The notes under the pieces are model-generated. The model was given only the letters and a program-made list of their open reading frames with translations, did not search any database and was not told the DNA's origin. The position numbers and the translations under genes are program-made. From Arthrobacter sp. (GTDB taxonomy: Bacteria > Actinomycetota > Actinomycetes > Actinomycetales > Micrococcaceae), in the NCBI GenBank assembly GCA_031277795.1, contig JAITLQ010000008.1, positions 78,826 through 142,825 of the forward strand: 64,000 nucleotides of DNA, given 5' to 3'. Numbering within the stretch: the stretch's first letter is position 1; every line of letters starts with the position of its first letter. Positions 1 to 11,376 of the stretch are shown piece by piece.

Positions 1-2
1 CC

Positions 3-1208
3 TGGGTCCGTTTGCCGGAGCGGCGGCGCGACAGCGTCAACCGGTGGCTTGGATGCACCCCCGTGTTGCTGTCCACCCCCAGCTGGGAGGACCTCACGGT
101 GGAGCTCGATGAGCTGCTCGCGCGGTTGGGGGAGTGCTCGGGGGCCGGGACGCCGGTGCTGGAGGACGATCTCTTGCTGGCGCTCACGCGCCTGCGGGGC
201 AGTGCGGCAGGACCGGTGCGGCTCAGCGCCGCGCAGGAGGGGGCGCTGGAGCGCCTCGAGGCGGCGGAGATCCCCGTCCGGCGCTGGACGGGAAAGCTCC
301 TCGCGCGCCACGCCGGGTCGCTGGTGCGGGACTATCTGGCCGCCCCGATGCGCTCGCCGCGTCCGGGTGGGGCCACGGTGCCGCCCGGACGATTCACCGG
401 ACGGCTGGACGACAGCGCGGGGGTCGAGGGATTCATCACGAAGCCGCGTCGCGGTGGTTCGTATGAGCACGAGGGCCCGTCCGTGTTTCCTGAATGGGAC
501 GACGAGGCGCTCGGCTTCAATGCGGTCCAGACTCCCGCGGTGTGGCGCCAGGTGGCGCGGAGGGGACGGCGCTTGAGCCCGGCCATGGCGAGCAACCTCG
601 TGTGGGCGCTCGCCCTCCGGCCGTCGGACGCCTCGCTGGCCGAGGCCGTGGTCACCGCCTGGGAACGCGGGCTCGTTGATCCCGGCTCCCTCGATCCGGC
701 GTACTTCGGCCTGGAGGGCGACCGCGGGCATCTGGACGGTGTGGCGCAAGCGGCCCTGACGCTGGCGGCGGCCGGCGGGGCGGCCGCGGCGTGGGGACTG
801 CTCTCCCGCGTGCTCGACTCGTGGGCCGAGGCGGCCCGACCACCGAGGTCGTTGCAGGGTGTCATCGAGGCGCTCGGCGAGCTGGCCCCCGAGGCGCTCT
901 TTGCCGTCGGGAACGGACTGGCCGGCATCGACGTGCTGCGCCTGCCCGGCCTGCGCGCGCTCGCTGCACGGTCCGGGTCCTCCGCGGTGGTGGGGGCCGC
1001 GCGCCGCGTGGCGGGGCGGATCCCCGTGGCGGATGATCCGCTGGACCCCACCGCGAGGCTCGGGGCCGAAGGGCCGGGGTCGGCGGGCACGCCGTCCACG
1101 GCCGGCACGGAGCATCTCCCCGCAGCGGCCCCGAGCGAGGAGGAGTTTGCGGCGGCGCTGCGGGAGGCGGGGCGCGGGGACTCATGCCGCGGGAGAGGAC
1201 AGGACTGA
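3..1208 (+). CDS. C-terminal part of a large unknown protein (DUF6493/DUF7824-like), 5' end outside the window
   Basis: The frame is open from the first bases of the window, so the visible 400 or so residues are probably the C-terminal part of a longer protein; the first possible start is a TTG at base 12 with no convincing ribosome binding site. The segment begins with a conserved-looking stretch (PVLLSTPSWEDLTVELDELL) that I recall from actinobacterial DUF6493/DUF7824 proteins of unknown function, then helical, Ala/Leu-rich repeats around residues 190-340 and a low-complexity Gly/Pro/Ala tail. No catalytic motif is visible. Family members often lie beside SWIM zinc-finger and AAA+ genes, which cannot be checked here. 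The family assignment is tentative; that it is coding is much surer. Confidence 0.55.
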   Translation, partial: WVRLPERRRDSVNRWLGCTPVLLSTPSWEDLTVELDELLARLGECSGAGTPVLEDDLLLALTRLRGSAAGPVRLSAAQEGALERLEAAEIPVRRWTGKLLARHAGSLVRDYLAAPMRSPRPGGATVPPGRFTGRLDDSAGVEGFITKPRRGGSYEHEGPSVFPEWDDEALGFNAVQTPAVWRQVARRGRRLSPAMASNLVWALALRPSDASLAEAVVTAWERGLVDPGSLDPAYFGLEGDRGHLDGVAQAALTLAAAGGAAAAWGLLSRVLDSWAEAARPPRSLQGVIEALGELAPEALFAVGNGLAGIDVLRLPGLRALAARSGSSAVVGAARRVAGRIPVADDPLDPTARLGAEGPGSAGTPSTAGTEHLPAAAPSEEEFAAALREAGRGDSCRGRGQD

Positions 1209-1357
1209 CCGAGCTGGCCGCGCGCCCGGGCAAGGCGATCGGCTACGCCAAGGCACGGGCGCTCACGGAGGTCCCACGGTAAGGCTCGGGGCAAGAATCA
1301 CCCTCGCTGCTGCGCGTCGAGCGCGCCAGCAAAGGCACAGGAGAAGGGACGGTCGCG

Positions 1358-1579
1358 GTGACTCGACCAGGCGGAGCGCTACAGGCCCTCCTCGAGGTCA
1401 TGCAGAGGGCGGCCTCCCGCTCCCGGTTCGTGGCCTCCATCAGGGTCTCGGGGGACGGCGTCGCCGATCACCTCGTGGGCGGCGTGAGCTTCGATGTGGA
1501 GCGCGCGGTGGGAACGTCGATGCGCCTGCACGACCAGTACTTCGAGGTGGAGAGCTTCTCGGCCGAGCTGTTCGGGTGA
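1358..1579 (+). CDS. Small hypothetical protein (73 aa)
   Basis: A 73-residue frame starts with GTG after a purine-rich GAGAAGGGA stretch about 10 bases upstream and ends shortly before the amine oxidase gene. It has no cysteine, no membrane segment and no motif I recognise; the middle ([20 protein letters not shown]) could form beta strands. It lies in the 490-base gap between the DUF6493-like gene and the flavin amine oxidase. Nothing ties it to either neighbour. It may be a real small protein or a remnant. Confidence 0.3.
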   Translation: MTRPGGALQALLEVMQRAASRSRFVASIRVSGDGVADHLVGGVSFDVERAVGTSMRLHDQYFEVESFSAELFG

Positions 1580-1697
1580 GCATCGGCGTGGCGAAGGGCC
1601 CGGCTCGCTGTGCGACGGCCCGCTAGGCTGGCGTGACGCGCGTCACGCGCGCGTTCTCACCGTGCCAAGCACCGCCCTCGCCCCCCAGGAGCCCCTT

Positions 1698-3071
1698 GTG
1701 GAACACCTCTCGAAGACCGCCGACGTCCTCGTGATCGGGGCCGGCGTCTCCGGCCTCACCACCGCGCGCCTGCTCGCGTCCGCCGGCCGCAGCGTCGTCG
1801 TGCTCGAGGCCAGGGAACGGATCGGCGGGCGCGTCTGGACCGACCGCTCCTCCGGCCACGCCACCGACCTCGGCGCCTCGTGGATCCACGGCATCAACGA
1901 CTCCCCGGTCTTCGAGGCCTGCGCCGCCTTCGGCATGCCCATGACCGAGTTCACCGTGGGCGGCTACCAGCCGGACGGCCGGCCGATGGCCCACTTTGCC
2001 CCGGACGGGCGGCGCCTCACCGACGAGGAATCGGCCGCCTACGTGGCCGACATCCACGCCGTCGACGCCGCCCTGGCCGGGGTCGTGGCGGCCTCGGCGC
2101 CCGGCGAGTCCTACCGGGACGTCACGGAGCGGGCGCTCGCCCTGGCGCTTGGTGCCGATGCCGGGGAGCGGGCGCAGCGCGTGCGCGAGTACCTCGAGCA
2201 CCGCAGCGAGGAGCAATACGGCGCCTGGATCGAGGAGCTCGCGGCCCATGGCCTGGACGACGACGCGGTGGGCGGCGACGAGGTCGTCTTCCCCGAGGGC
2301 TACGACGCCCTCCCGCGCGGGCTGGCCGCCGGGGCCGGCGGCGCGCCCGCCCTGGACGTCCGCCTGAACACCCGGGTCACCGCGGTGCACTGGGACGCCT
2401 CCGGCGTCAGGGTGCAGGCGTCAATGCCCGACGGTGCCCGGCTCGCCTTCGCCGCGCGGGCGTGCGTGCTCACGGTGCCGGTGGGTGTCCTGGCCTCCGG
2501 CGAACTGGAGCTGGAGCCGGGCCTGCCGCCCGCCCATGCGCGCGCCCTGGCCGGGTTCACGATGAACGCCTTCGAGAAGGTCTTCCTCACCTTCCCGGAG
2601 GCCTTCTGGGACCGGGACGTCTACGCCCTGCGGCAGCAGGGGCCGCACGGTGCGTGGTGGCACTCCTGGTACAACGTCTCCCGCGTGCACGGCGAGCCGA
2701 GCCTCCTGACCTTCGCCGCCGGGCCCGCCGCACGCGCGATCCGTGGGTGGGAGCCGGCCGCCGTTGCGGAGTCCGTCATGACCCAGCTACGCCGGCTGTA
2801 CGGGCAGGGCATCCCGGAGCCCACGCGCGTGGACGTCACCGCCTGGCAGGACGACCCCTTCTCCCGCGGCTCCTACGCCTTCATGGCGCTCGGCGCGGTC
2901 CCCGAGGACCACGACGCCCTGGCCGAGCCCATCGGCGGCGTGCTGCACCTGGCCGGCGAGGCCACGTGGACCGAGGATCCGGCCACGGTGACGGCGGCGC
3001 TGCGCTCCGGGCATCGTGCGGCGTGCAACGTCCTGGGCCGTGAGATCCCGATCGAGGCCGCCTGGCGCTGA
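1698..3071 (+). CDS. Flavin amine oxidase (monoamine/polyamine oxidase family), 457 aa
   Basis: This is an FAD-dependent amine oxidase that would oxidise a primary or polyamine to an imine/aldehyde with release of H2O2. The N-terminal Rossmann dinucleotide motif is GAGVSGL near residues 14-20, followed by [17 protein letters not shown], which is typical of the family. The C-terminal FAD-binding strand is [20 protein letters not shown]. Length is normal (about 450 aa). I chose the GTG at 1698 because AGGAG lies 6 bases before it and the Rossmann strand starts 10 residues in; the frame itself extends further upstream. It stands alone, followed by a convergent gene. A second, distant relative lies in the GABA operon at 23496. 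The substrate cannot be read from sequence. Confidence 0.88.
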   Translation: MEHLSKTADVLVIGAGVSGLTTARLLASAGRSVVVLEARERIGGRVWTDRSSGHATDLGASWIHGINDSPVFEACAAFGMPMTEFTVGGYQPDGRPMAHFAPDGRRLTDEESAAYVADIHAVDAALAGVVAASAPGESYRDVTERALALALGADAGERAQRVREYLEHRSEEQYGAWIEELAAHGLDDDAVGGDEVVFPEGYDALPRGLAAGAGGAPALDVRLNTRVTAVHWDASGVRVQASMPDGARLAFAARACVLTVPVGVLASGELELEPGLPPAHARALAGFTMNAFEKVFLTFPEAFWDRDVYALRQQGPHGAWWHSWYNVSRVHGEPSLLTFAAGPAARAIRGWEPAAVAESVMTQLRRLYGQGIPEPTRVDVTAWQDDPFSRGSYAFMALGAVPEDHDALAEPIGGVLHLAGEATWTEDPATVTAALRSGHRAACNVLGREIPIEAAWR

Positions 3072-3351
3072 GCCGGCCCGACATCCCGGCGGATCACGGC
3101 GGCGCTTCGCTTTCGGACCGGCTCCCCGACTCCGGACGCGGTGCCGGCAGGAATCGCTGCGTGTCGCCGCAGGCCGTGGGGAGCTGCGGGCATGCGAACG
3201 GCGCGACCCCGTGGCCCCGTCCCTTCCCCGTGGGTGGGGTCGGTGATCGGGTGCTCCGCCGCGCGGGTCGCGCCGAACGTTTCTCCCCCGGAAGATCCCG
3301 AGCCGGCCACACGCATCAGGGACGGGCGGGGACTTCCGGGGAGGTGTTTCT

Positions 3352-3399
3352 GGAAGGGGAAACCGGGACAAGCTGAGAACCGGAACGGTTCCCCCTTCC
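3352..3399. terminator. Imperfect hairpin between convergent amine oxidase and aceB
   Basis: The 447-base gap 3072-3518 between two converging genes holds no gene I can support. Its one clear structure is a 14-bp stem with a single mismatch (3352-3365 pairing with 3386-3399, 20-base loop). Position suits a bidirectional terminator, but there is no T tract. Confidence 0.4.
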
Positions 3400-3518
3400 A
3401 AGGGTGTCCCTCGAGCGAGGCCCGGCCTTCCGCCGTCGGCCGGTGGTGTCGGGGCTCCATCCCCACGTCACCGGCCAAGCGGCGCTCAGGTGAGGCCGGA
3501 CCGCGCTCGAGGTGGTCG

Positions 3519-5156
<1,638 letters not shown>

Positions 5157-5180
5157 GGTGTTCTCCTGATGCGTTTTAAG

Positions 5181-5198
5181 GTGCCCGACGCCGGGTGG
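5181..5198 (+). repeat. Dispersed GTGCCCGACGGCGGGTGG-type motif, one-mismatch copy
   Basis: In the aceA-aceB gap. It differs at one base from the exact copies at 14664 and 36682; further variants occur at 14695, 20222, 23356 and 44346. See findings. Confidence 0.5.
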
Positions 5199-5286
5199 CT
5201 GGCTGTGCAGCCGGCCTGAGCTGGGAGGGCGGTCGGGGCTTGGAGCGGGACGTCTTGATTCCCTTCGGTGGAAGGGAGGGCCGGGA

Positions 5287-5307
5287 CCCCACCCGCATGG
5301 GGTGGGG
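5287..5307 (-). other. 8-bp hairpin in the aceA-aceB intergenic region
   Basis: CCCCACCC and GGGTGGGG pair around a 5-base loop. There is no T tract on the minus strand. It could be a processing or attenuation hairpin between aceA and aceB, or chance in GC-rich DNA. Confidence 0.3.
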
Positions 5308-5388
5308 CCGCCGGCACCGTTCCCGCTGGGCCGGTGGGCCGCCGGTGTTAGCCGGCGAGCCGCAGCGGGCGGGAACGCTGAGGGTGGC

Positions 5389-6696
5389 TCAGTGGAACTG
5401 GCCTTCCTCGGTGGAACCCACGAGGGCAAGGGTGGAACCCTCGGGGTTGAGCGTCGTGGAGACGCGGTCGAAGTAGCCGGTGCCGACCTCGCGCTGGTGC
5501 TTCGTGGCGGTGTAGCCGTTGACCTCGTCGCCGAACTCGCGCTCCTGCAGCTGGACGTAGGCGCTCATGCCGTCGGTCGCGTAGCCGCGGGCCAGGTCGA
5601 ACATCGAGTGGTTGAGGGCGTGGAAGCCGGCCAGAGTGATGAACTGGAACGAGTAGCCCATGGCGCCGAGCTCGCGCTGGAACTTGGCGATCGTCTCGTC
5701 GTCCAGGTGCTTCTTCCAGTTGAAGGAGGGCGAGCAGTTGTAGGCGAGCATCTGATCCGGGAAGTCGGCCTTGACGGCCTCGGCGAACTCGCGGGCCAGG
5801 GCCAGGTCCGGGGTGCCGGTCTCCATCCAGATGAGATCGGCGTAGGGGGCGTAGGACTTGGCGCGGGCGATGGACGGGGCCAGGCCGTTCTGCACCTTGT
5901 AGAAGCCCTCGGCCGTGCGCTCTCCGGTGATGAACGGCTTGTCGCGCTCATCCACATCGGAGGTGATGAGGGTGGCGGCCTCGGCGTCCGTGCGGGCCAC
6001 GATGAGGCTCGGGACGTTCTCCACGTCGGCCGCGAGGCGGGCGGCGTTGAGGGTGCGCACGTGCTGCTGGGTGGGGATCAGCACCTTGCCGCCCAGGTGG
6101 CCGCACTTCTTCTCGGAGGCCAGCTGGTCCTCCCAGTGCACGCCCGCCGCGCCGGCGTCGATCATGGACTTCATGAGCTCGTAGGCGTTGAGGGGGCCTC
6201 CGAAGCCGGCCTCCGCGTCCGCCACGATCGGGGCGAACCAGTTCTCCACCGACTTGGTGCCCTCGGCGACCTCGATCTGGTCGGCGCGCTTCAAGGCGTT
6301 GTTGATGCGGCGGACGACCTGCGGCACCGAGTTGGCCGGGTAGAGGGACTGGTCCGGGTAGGTCTGGCCGGAGAGGTTCGCGTCGCCGGCGACCTGCCAG
6401 CCGGAGAGGTACACGGCGCGGAGGCCGGCCTTGACCTGCTGCACGGCCTGGTTGCCGGTGAGGGCGCCGAGGGCGTTGGTGTAGCCGCCGGTCGGGGCCT
6501 CCTCGGTGAGCTGCTTCCAGAGGCGCTCGGAGCCGAGGCGGGCGAAGGTGTGCTCCTCGATGACCGAGCCCTGCAGGGCCACGACGTCCTCGGCGGTGTA
6601 GTCGCGCGCGACGTTCTCCCAGCGGGGGTTGGCCTCCCACTCCAGGCGGAGGGCCTCGGCGCGCTGCTCGGGGGTCTGATTCTGCTGGGTGCTCAT
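5389..6696 (-). CDS. aceA: Isocitrate lyase, 435 aa
   Basis: Cleaves isocitrate to glyoxylate and succinate, the first step of the glyoxylate shunt that lets cells grow on acetate or fatty acids. The active-site signature KKCGHLGGK is intact (Cys198), with the family blocks [32 protein letters not shown], and the substrate-loop region [15 protein letters not shown]. Length is standard. The ATG at 6696 has GAGGA about 9 bases upstream; the frame would also allow a longer version starting further upstream, but the family starts here. The gene diverges from ramB across a 289-base control region and is followed by aceB. Confidence 0.97.
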   Translation of the reverse strand: MSTQQNQTPEQRAEALRLEWEANPRWENVARDYTAEDVVALQGSVIEEHTFARLGSERLWKQLTEEAPTGGYTNALGALTGNQAVQQVKAGLRAVYLSGWQVAGDANLSGQTYPDQSLYPANSVPQVVRRINNALKRADQIEVAEGTKSVENWFAPIVADAEAGFGGPLNAYELMKSMIDAGAAGVHWEDQLASEKKCGHLGGKVLIPTQQHVRTLNAARLAADVENVPSLIVARTDAEAATLITSDVDERDKPFITGERTAEGFYKVQNGLAPSIARAKSYAPYADLIWMETGTPDLALAREFAEAVKADFPDQMLAYNCSPSFNWKKHLDDETIAKFQRELGAMGYSFQFITLAGFHALNHSMFDLARGYATDGMSAYVQLQEREFGDEVNGYTATKHQREVGTGYFDRVSTTLNPEGSTLALVGSTEEGQFH

Positions 6697-6796
6697 CGTT
6701 GATGCTCCTCGTGAATGCTTCTTGCTTGGCTTCCCCGCCTGGGTGAACCGGGCCGGAAGTTCTGCGGGTGAGACCATCTTTGGGGGCGTGCAAGCG

Positions 6797-6852
6797 GTTT
6801 GAACCGACCAGTTTGAGGAAAGATCTGCAGTTCTTCGCGTTTGAGAAAGATT
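6797..6852. promoter_or_regulatory. Three GTTTGA repeats in the aceA-ramB divergent control region
   Basis: The 289-base divergent region contains GTTTGA at 6797, 6811 and 6839, spacings of 14 and 28 bases. Two of them are longer near-copies: GTTTGAGGAAAGAT at 6811 and GTTTGAGAAAGATT at 6839. Direct repeats phased on 14 bases next to an XRE-type regulator suggest an operator, plausibly for RamB itself. No footprint evidence is available here. Confidence 0.4.
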
Positions 6853-6985
6853 CCACGGATCGACGTGCGCCGACCGGCGTGAGCGGTGCCGTCCGCTGGG
6901 CCGCGGCGGCGGGATCGCCGTCGGGCACCGTCACGAGCACGTGGTCGAGCCAAGGTGCGTGACCCACCTCACCTACAGTGGACCC

Positions 6986-8470
6986 ATGAACGCCCGCGCC
7001 GTGCTCGCCGCCCAGGCCGCATCCGCCGCCGACTCAGACGAGTCGCTCGACACCGTCGCCGTGGGCCGGCGCATCCGCGAGCTGCGCAAGGCCAAGGGGC
7101 TCACCCTGGATCAGCTCGGCGAGGCCGTCGGCACGGTCCCGAGCCAGCTCTCGCTCCTTGAAAACGGCAAGCGCGAGCCCAAGATCACGCAGCTCATGCG
7201 CATCGCGACCGCCCTGGGAACGAGCCTGGATGACCTGCTCGCCGCCCGGCCGGTCGACCGCCGCGCGGCCCTGGAACTGCAGCTCGAGCGCGCCCAGCGC
7301 GGCCCGCTCTACCAAAGCCTCAACCTGCCCCGCGTGAAGGTGGGCCCGCGCCTGCCCACGGAGGTGATCGAGTCGCTGCTTGGACTACAGGGGGAGCTGG
7401 AGCGTCGACTCAATGAATCCCTGGCCACCCCGGAGGAGGCCCGCCGCGCCAACACGGAGCTGCGCGAGGAGATGCGCGAGTGCGGCAACTACTACCCGGA
7501 CCTCGAGGCCGGCGCGCAGGAGCTCCTGGACGCCGTGGGCCACAGCGCCGGCCCGCTGCCGCACCACATGGCCGCCGACCTGGCCGAGCACCTGGGCTTC
7601 TCCATCCGCTTCGTCTCCGACCTGCCGCACTCCACGCGTTCGGTCACCGACGAGAAGAACCAGGTGATCTACCTGGAGCGCGGCGGCCGCGCCGACCACG
7701 ACCCGCGCTCGGTGCTCCTGCAGGCCCTCGCGCGCCACCAGCTGGGCTACGGGGAGCCGGCCGACTACGCCGACTTCCTGCGCCAGCGCGTGAACACCAA
7801 CTACTTCGCCGGTGCCCTGCTCATGCCGGAGAAGGCGGCGGTGGCCTTCCTCGGCGAGGCGAAGAAGCGCCGCGAGCTGGCCATCGAGGACCTGCGCGAC
7901 GCCTTCGCCGTCTCCTACGAGTCGGCCGCCCACCGCTTCACGAACCTCGCCACGAGCCACCTCGACATCACGTGCCACTTCCAGAAGGTCCACGAGTCGG
8001 GGATCCTGCACAAGGGCTACGAGAACGACGGCGTGACCTTCCCCTCCGATCACACGGGTGCCATCGAGGGGCAGACGGTCTGCCGCCACTGGACGAGCCG
8101 CGAGGTCTTCGACGTCCCCGACAAGTTCAGGGCCTTCGAGCAATTCACCGACACCGTCTCCGGCACGTTCTGGTGCACGGCCATCACCGAGCGCCACTCC
8201 TCGGGTGAGTACTCGCTCTCGATCGGCGTCCCTTTCGATCACGTGCGCTGGTTCCGCGGCCGCGACACCAAGCACCGCTCCTCCTCGACCTGCCCCGATC
8301 CGGCCTGCTGCCGCACGCCGCCGGCCTCGCTCGAGGCGGCCTGGGGCGGCGCGGCGTTCCCCGCCGCGCGCGCCAACACGCACCTGCTCGCGGCCATGCC
8401 GCAGGGCGCCTTCCCCGGTGTGGACCCCACCGAGGTCTACGCCTTCCTGGAGCGGCACTCCGGCGCCTGA
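6986..8470 (+). CDS. ramB: RamB-family short-chain fatty acyl/acetate regulator, 494 aa
   Basis: A transcription regulator of acetate and glyoxylate metabolism. The N-terminus has a Cro/C1-type helix-turn-helix (about residues 27-85: VGRRIRELRKAKGLTLDQLG, then VPSQLSLLENGKREP). The centre contains an IrrE/ImmA-like domain (LAEHLGFSIRFVSDLP onwards), and the C-terminus has the family's cysteine-containing segment (STCPDPACC). In Corynebacterium glutamicum RamB represses aceA and aceB; the divergent arrangement with aceA here fits that role. I chose the ATG at 6986 because the protein then begins a short way before the HTH; the frame continues to 6941 without family similarity. No clear Shine-Dalgarno is seen, so a leaderless transcript is possible. 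Confidence 0.9.
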   Translation: MNARAVLAAQAASAADSDESLDTVAVGRRIRELRKAKGLTLDQLGEAVGTVPSQLSLLENGKREPKITQLMRIATALGTSLDDLLAARPVDRRAALELQLERAQRGPLYQSLNLPRVKVGPRLPTEVIESLLGLQGELERRLNESLATPEEARRANTELREEMRECGNYYPDLEAGAQELLDAVGHSAGPLPHHMAADLAEHLGFSIRFVSDLPHSTRSVTDEKNQVIYLERGGRADHDPRSVLLQALARHQLGYGEPADYADFLRQRVNTNYFAGALLMPEKAAVAFLGEAKKRRELAIEDLRDAFAVSYESAAHRFTNLATSHLDITCHFQKVHESGILHKGYENDGVTFPSDHTGAIEGQTVCRHWTSREVFDVPDKFRAFEQFTDTVSGTFWCTAITERHSSGEYSLSIGVPFDHVRWFRGRDTKHRSSSTCPDPACCRTPPASLEAAWGGAAFPAARANTHLLAAMPQGAFPGVDPTEVYAFLERHSGA

Positions 8471-8782
8471 GGGGCCCGAGGCGCCCACGCGCCGTCGTGC
8501 CCTTCCGGCCGCGCCCCCGGAACTCACGAGCGGCACGCCGCCCGGGCGTTCCCGCGTGTTTCGCGGGCCCGCGGCGGGGGCAAGCGCCCGACGTCGGGCG
8601 CTTGGCTTGGGTGCCTCCCCAGCCCCAGGTGGGAGCTGGCTGGGAGTTGGGCACGCCGCCTTGGCTGGGCGCGGGGGCGGTGGCAGTGTCGCGTGCACGG
8701 CGGCTCGGTCATGGGGTCGCCGCCCGCCGGACCCGCAGATCGGGGCCGACGGACACGTTGAAGCATTAACCCTTTCCAGGTG

Positions 8783-8820
8783 CGAGGGGCCCTCACCGAA
8801 GACTCGGTGAGGGCCCCTCG
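8783..8820. terminator. Strong bidirectional hairpin between ramB and the VOC gene
   Basis: A perfect 17-bp stem (8783-8799 with 8804-8820) closes a 4-base AGAC loop, between two convergent genes. No T tract follows on either side. The rest of the 371-base gap 8471-8841 contains only GC-rich sequence without a supported gene. Confidence 0.7.
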
Positions 8821-8841
8821 TGCGTTGCCTGTGCGGCGGGA

Positions 8842-9627
8842 TCAGCGCCCGGCCGGGTAGCCCGAGGCGAGCAAGAGCTGCGCGCCGAACGGGTCTTGGA
8901 TCGTGACGACGGTGCCGTAGGGGGTGTCCTCCGGGCCGGCGAGCACGGCACCCCCGAGGGACACGACCTGCTCGGCGGCCGCCGCCGCGTCCTCCACGCC
9001 GAAGTACACGCGCCAGTGGGCCGGGACGCCCTCCGGCAGGAAGGCCGAGGCGTCCATGACGCCGGCCCGCGCGGCGGCGTTGGTGCCCAGGGTGGCGTAG
9101 CGGAACTCGTCGCTGTCGGAGACGATGCTGACGTCCCAGGCGAAGGCGCGCGAGTAGAAGTCGAGGCTCGCGCCGAAGTCGCGGGTGAAGAGCTCGTGCC
9201 AGTACGGGGCGCCGGGTTCTTAGACGCTGCCGTAGCCGCCCATGCCGGTCGGCTGCCAGACGCCGATGGCGGCGCCGCTCGGGTCCTGGACCATGCCCAT
9301 GAAGCCCTGGGCCGGCACATCCAAGGGGCCGAAGAGCACGCTGCCCCCGGCCTCGGAGACGGCGCGCAGGGTGGCCTCGGCGTCGGTGCTACCGAGGTAG
9401 GTGCTCCACAGATCGGGGAAGTCGGACTGCTCGGGTTGCTTCTGCATGATCCCGGCGACGGGCTTTCCGTTCAGCCACGCCGTGACGTAGCCGCCGTAGA
9501 GCTCCTGGTCGCCAGCCTGAAACTCCCAGCCGAGCAGTGGCCCGTAGAAGGCCTTGGCGCCCTCGGCATTGCTGGTCATGAGATCGAGCCAGCATGGAGC
9601 GCCTGCCTGGAAGGTTGCCTCCGCCAT
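8842..9627 (-). pseudogene. Two-domain VOC (glyoxalase/bleomycin-resistance fold) protein with an in-frame TAA
   Basis: Two VOC half-proteins lie in one continuous frame separated only by a TAA codon at 9220-9222. The first domain (from ATG 9627, GAGGGGG upstream; MAEATFQAGAPCWLDLMTSN) ends MGGYGSV-stop; the frame then continues directly with EPGAPYWHELFTRDF and a complete second domain ending QLLLASGYPAGR. Actinobacterial tandem VOC proteins of about 260 aa have this layout, with the second domain opening by the same GAP-W-E-L pattern as the first. So this is one gene interrupted by a point nonsense change, or possibly a read-through gene. No start codon near 9219 would give a complete second domain by itself. 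Substrate unknown. Confidence 0.75.
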
Positions 9628-9766
9628 CGTGTTCCCCCTCGTTTCTGGCCGCATGGCGGCCGCTGTGCGGCCCCGAAGCGGAGCCGTCGCATCACGCTAT
9701 GCGCGTGGGGGAGCGGCCCACAAGGGGTGAGGGGCACGACGTCGTGGGGTGGGCGCCGGCGGGTGC

Positions 9767-9925
9767 CTAGCGCCGGCGGCGGCGGGCGATGCGGCGCCCG
9801 ATCCCGAACAGGAGCACTCCGATCATGAGGATGCCCACGCCCATGGCGACGGGGCCCGCAGCGTCGAGCGGCGTCATGGCGCCGACCGGTGCGAGGGGCA
9901 AGGCAACGAGGACAAGCGAAGACAT
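9767..9925 (-). CDS. Small single-span membrane protein (52 aa)
   Basis: A short frame from ATG 9925, with AGGAG 6 bases upstream, to TAG at 9767. The peptide has a hydrophobic N-terminus (SLVLVALPLAPVGA), a second hydrophobic helix (MGVGILMIGVLLFGIG) and an arginine-rich C-terminus (RRIARRRRR), as expected for a small membrane protein with a cytosolic basic tail. It sits 139 bases upstream of the VOC gene on the same strand. I do not recognise a family. The good ribosome site and the typical membrane composition argue that it is real. Confidence 0.6.
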   Translation of the reverse strand: MSSLVLVALPLAPVGAMTPLDAAGPVAMGVGILMIGVLLFGIGRRIARRRRR

Positions 9926-10140
9926 GACGCTCCTGTCGAGGACGGCGATGACGTGGCACCCAGGCTAGGGCGTGGGAGCGCGGGCGGGAAGGGGCGGACG
10001 GGGCGGCGGGGCCGGGCGCGCGGGCCGCATCGAGTCCCCGGGGAGCGCGCGGACAGGCACCCCACAGCCGCCCGGGCTACCGTGGTGGCTTGCGCCCGGC
10101 CCCGGGTGCGACCAGCCGAACCATCCAGCAGGAGCCCGCC

Positions 10141-11106
10141 GTGCGCCGATCCCCGCGCGAAGAAGACCCCACCACCGCAGCCGAGGACGCCGGCGGCGTG
10201 GGCCAGTGGGGTTTCGAGGAGCAGGCGGACGACGCCGCGGGCAGCGGAGGGCGCGGCCGCGGGGCCGCGGGGCGCGGATCCTTGGGCCGCGCCGCACGCG
10301 AGCGACGCCCGCGGACCACGACGCCCCTCGTCGTGTGGATCCTTGCCGCCTTGGGGGTGATCGCCGCCGTGGTGTCGATCGTCGCCGCGCTCAGCCCGGA
10401 GACGGCGCTGAGTTGGGTGTGGCCGGCCGGGATCGGCGTGTTCCTCGGCGGCGCGGCGTGGGTGCTCGCGGCGCTGCGGGGCTCGCCGAAGTGGCCCGGC
10501 ATCATGGCCGCCGTCCTGTGCGTGGTGGGCATCGCCGCGCCGGTGTCCACCGCCACCGTGGCGCGGGCTGGGCTCGAGGAGCAGGCACAGGCACTGGTGC
10601 AGGACGAGGACAGCGAGGCCGCGGGGGACACTTTCGACGAGTCGGCGCAGGCCTCGGAACTGCCGGGGCTCGTGGCAGGTGCGGTGCCGGTGGGCACCGG
10701 CCTGGACGTGGGCCAGCTGCGCGTGGTCGTTCAGAGCATCACGCTGGACGGCGACGCGGCGGTGGCCTCGGACGACCCGAGTGCCGGCAAGGCGGACGGG
10801 CGCTACGTGACGGCCACGATCGAGGTCGGGAACCACTCGGACGCCGCGGTGTCGCCGGGCACCGACCTCACCTACGAGCTCATTTCGGGGGACGGAACCC
10901 GGGTCGATTCGCTGACCTGCGGTGCCTCGCTGCCGCAGAACCCGGTGCTGGCACAGGACCTGCCGGCGGGGGAGACGGGCACCTACAACGTGTGCTTCAA
11001 CGTGCCGGTCGAGCTGAACAGCGATGCGTTGCTCAAGAGCTCGGCGGTGCGCGTGGCGGACGCCCTCGCGAGCGACACGACGGCCGGCTTCTGGAGCGTC
11101 GGCTGA
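10141..11106 (+). CDS. Membrane protein with extracytoplasmic DUF4352-like domain, 321 aa
   Basis: The first 60 residues are polar and low-complexity (cytosolic). Hydrophobic segments follow at about residues 64-85, 93-110 and 122-138 (for example VVWILAALGVIAAVVSIVAA), then an extracellular C-terminal half. The latter contains the pattern of DUF4352-type immunoglobulin-like domains: a strand LRVVVQSITLDG, then GRYVTATIEVGNHSDAAVSP and CFNVPVELNSD. Two cysteines (in LTCGASL and YNVCFNV) could form a disulfide. Such domains occur in actinobacterial surface proteins of unknown role. The GTG at 10141 has AGGAG 6 bases upstream; an earlier ATG at 10090 is possible but has no site. Confidence 0.65.
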   Translation: MRRSPREEDPTTAAEDAGGVGQWGFEEQADDAAGSGGRGRGAAGRGSLGRAARERRPRTTTPLVVWILAALGVIAAVVSIVAALSPETALSWVWPAGIGVFLGGAAWVLAALRGSPKWPGIMAAVLCVVGIAAPVSTATVARAGLEEQAQALVQDEDSEAAGDTFDESAQASELPGLVAGAVPVGTGLDVGQLRVVVQSITLDGDAAVASDDPSAGKADGRYVTATIEVGNHSDAAVSPGTDLTYELISGDGTRVDSLTCGASLPQNPVLAQDLPAGETGTYNVCFNVPVELNSDALLKSSAVRVADALASDTTAGFWSVG

Positions 11107-11240
11107 GGGCGTTGACGGCCGGCTGAAGCGGCCAAGCGGTGACGGTGAAAGCCGGCCAGGCGCCCGCCACGGCGCCCCCAGACCGCGGCGCGCGGCCCCT
11201 CCCGAGGCGGCCGCGCGCCGTCGTGCTGTGTCCCGAATCA

Positions 11241-11282
11241 TGTGACCTTTAGTCTCCACCGGTAGACCCAATGGTGTGACCT
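11241..11282 (+). promoter_or_regulatory. Direct repeat TGTGACCT upstream of the first MHS transporter gene
   Basis: TGTGACCT occurs at 11241-11248 and again at 11275-11282, 34 bases apart, about 100-135 bases before the transporter start. This is a possible activator or repressor site; no regulator is encoded next to it. The remaining 270-base gap shows nothing else I can name. Confidence 0.3.
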
Positions 11283-11376
11283 CTGATGGACAGGCGTGGT
11301 CAGACCGTATACGATCTTCCCCCGTGGCGCCCATCACGTCACCAAGCTCACATCCGTTCGAGACGGGGGTAACACG

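Noticed and set aside
1184..1282. A 32-codon frame overlapping the end of the first gene
   Set aside because: No ribosome site, overlaps 25 bases of the preceding gene and lacks any motif.
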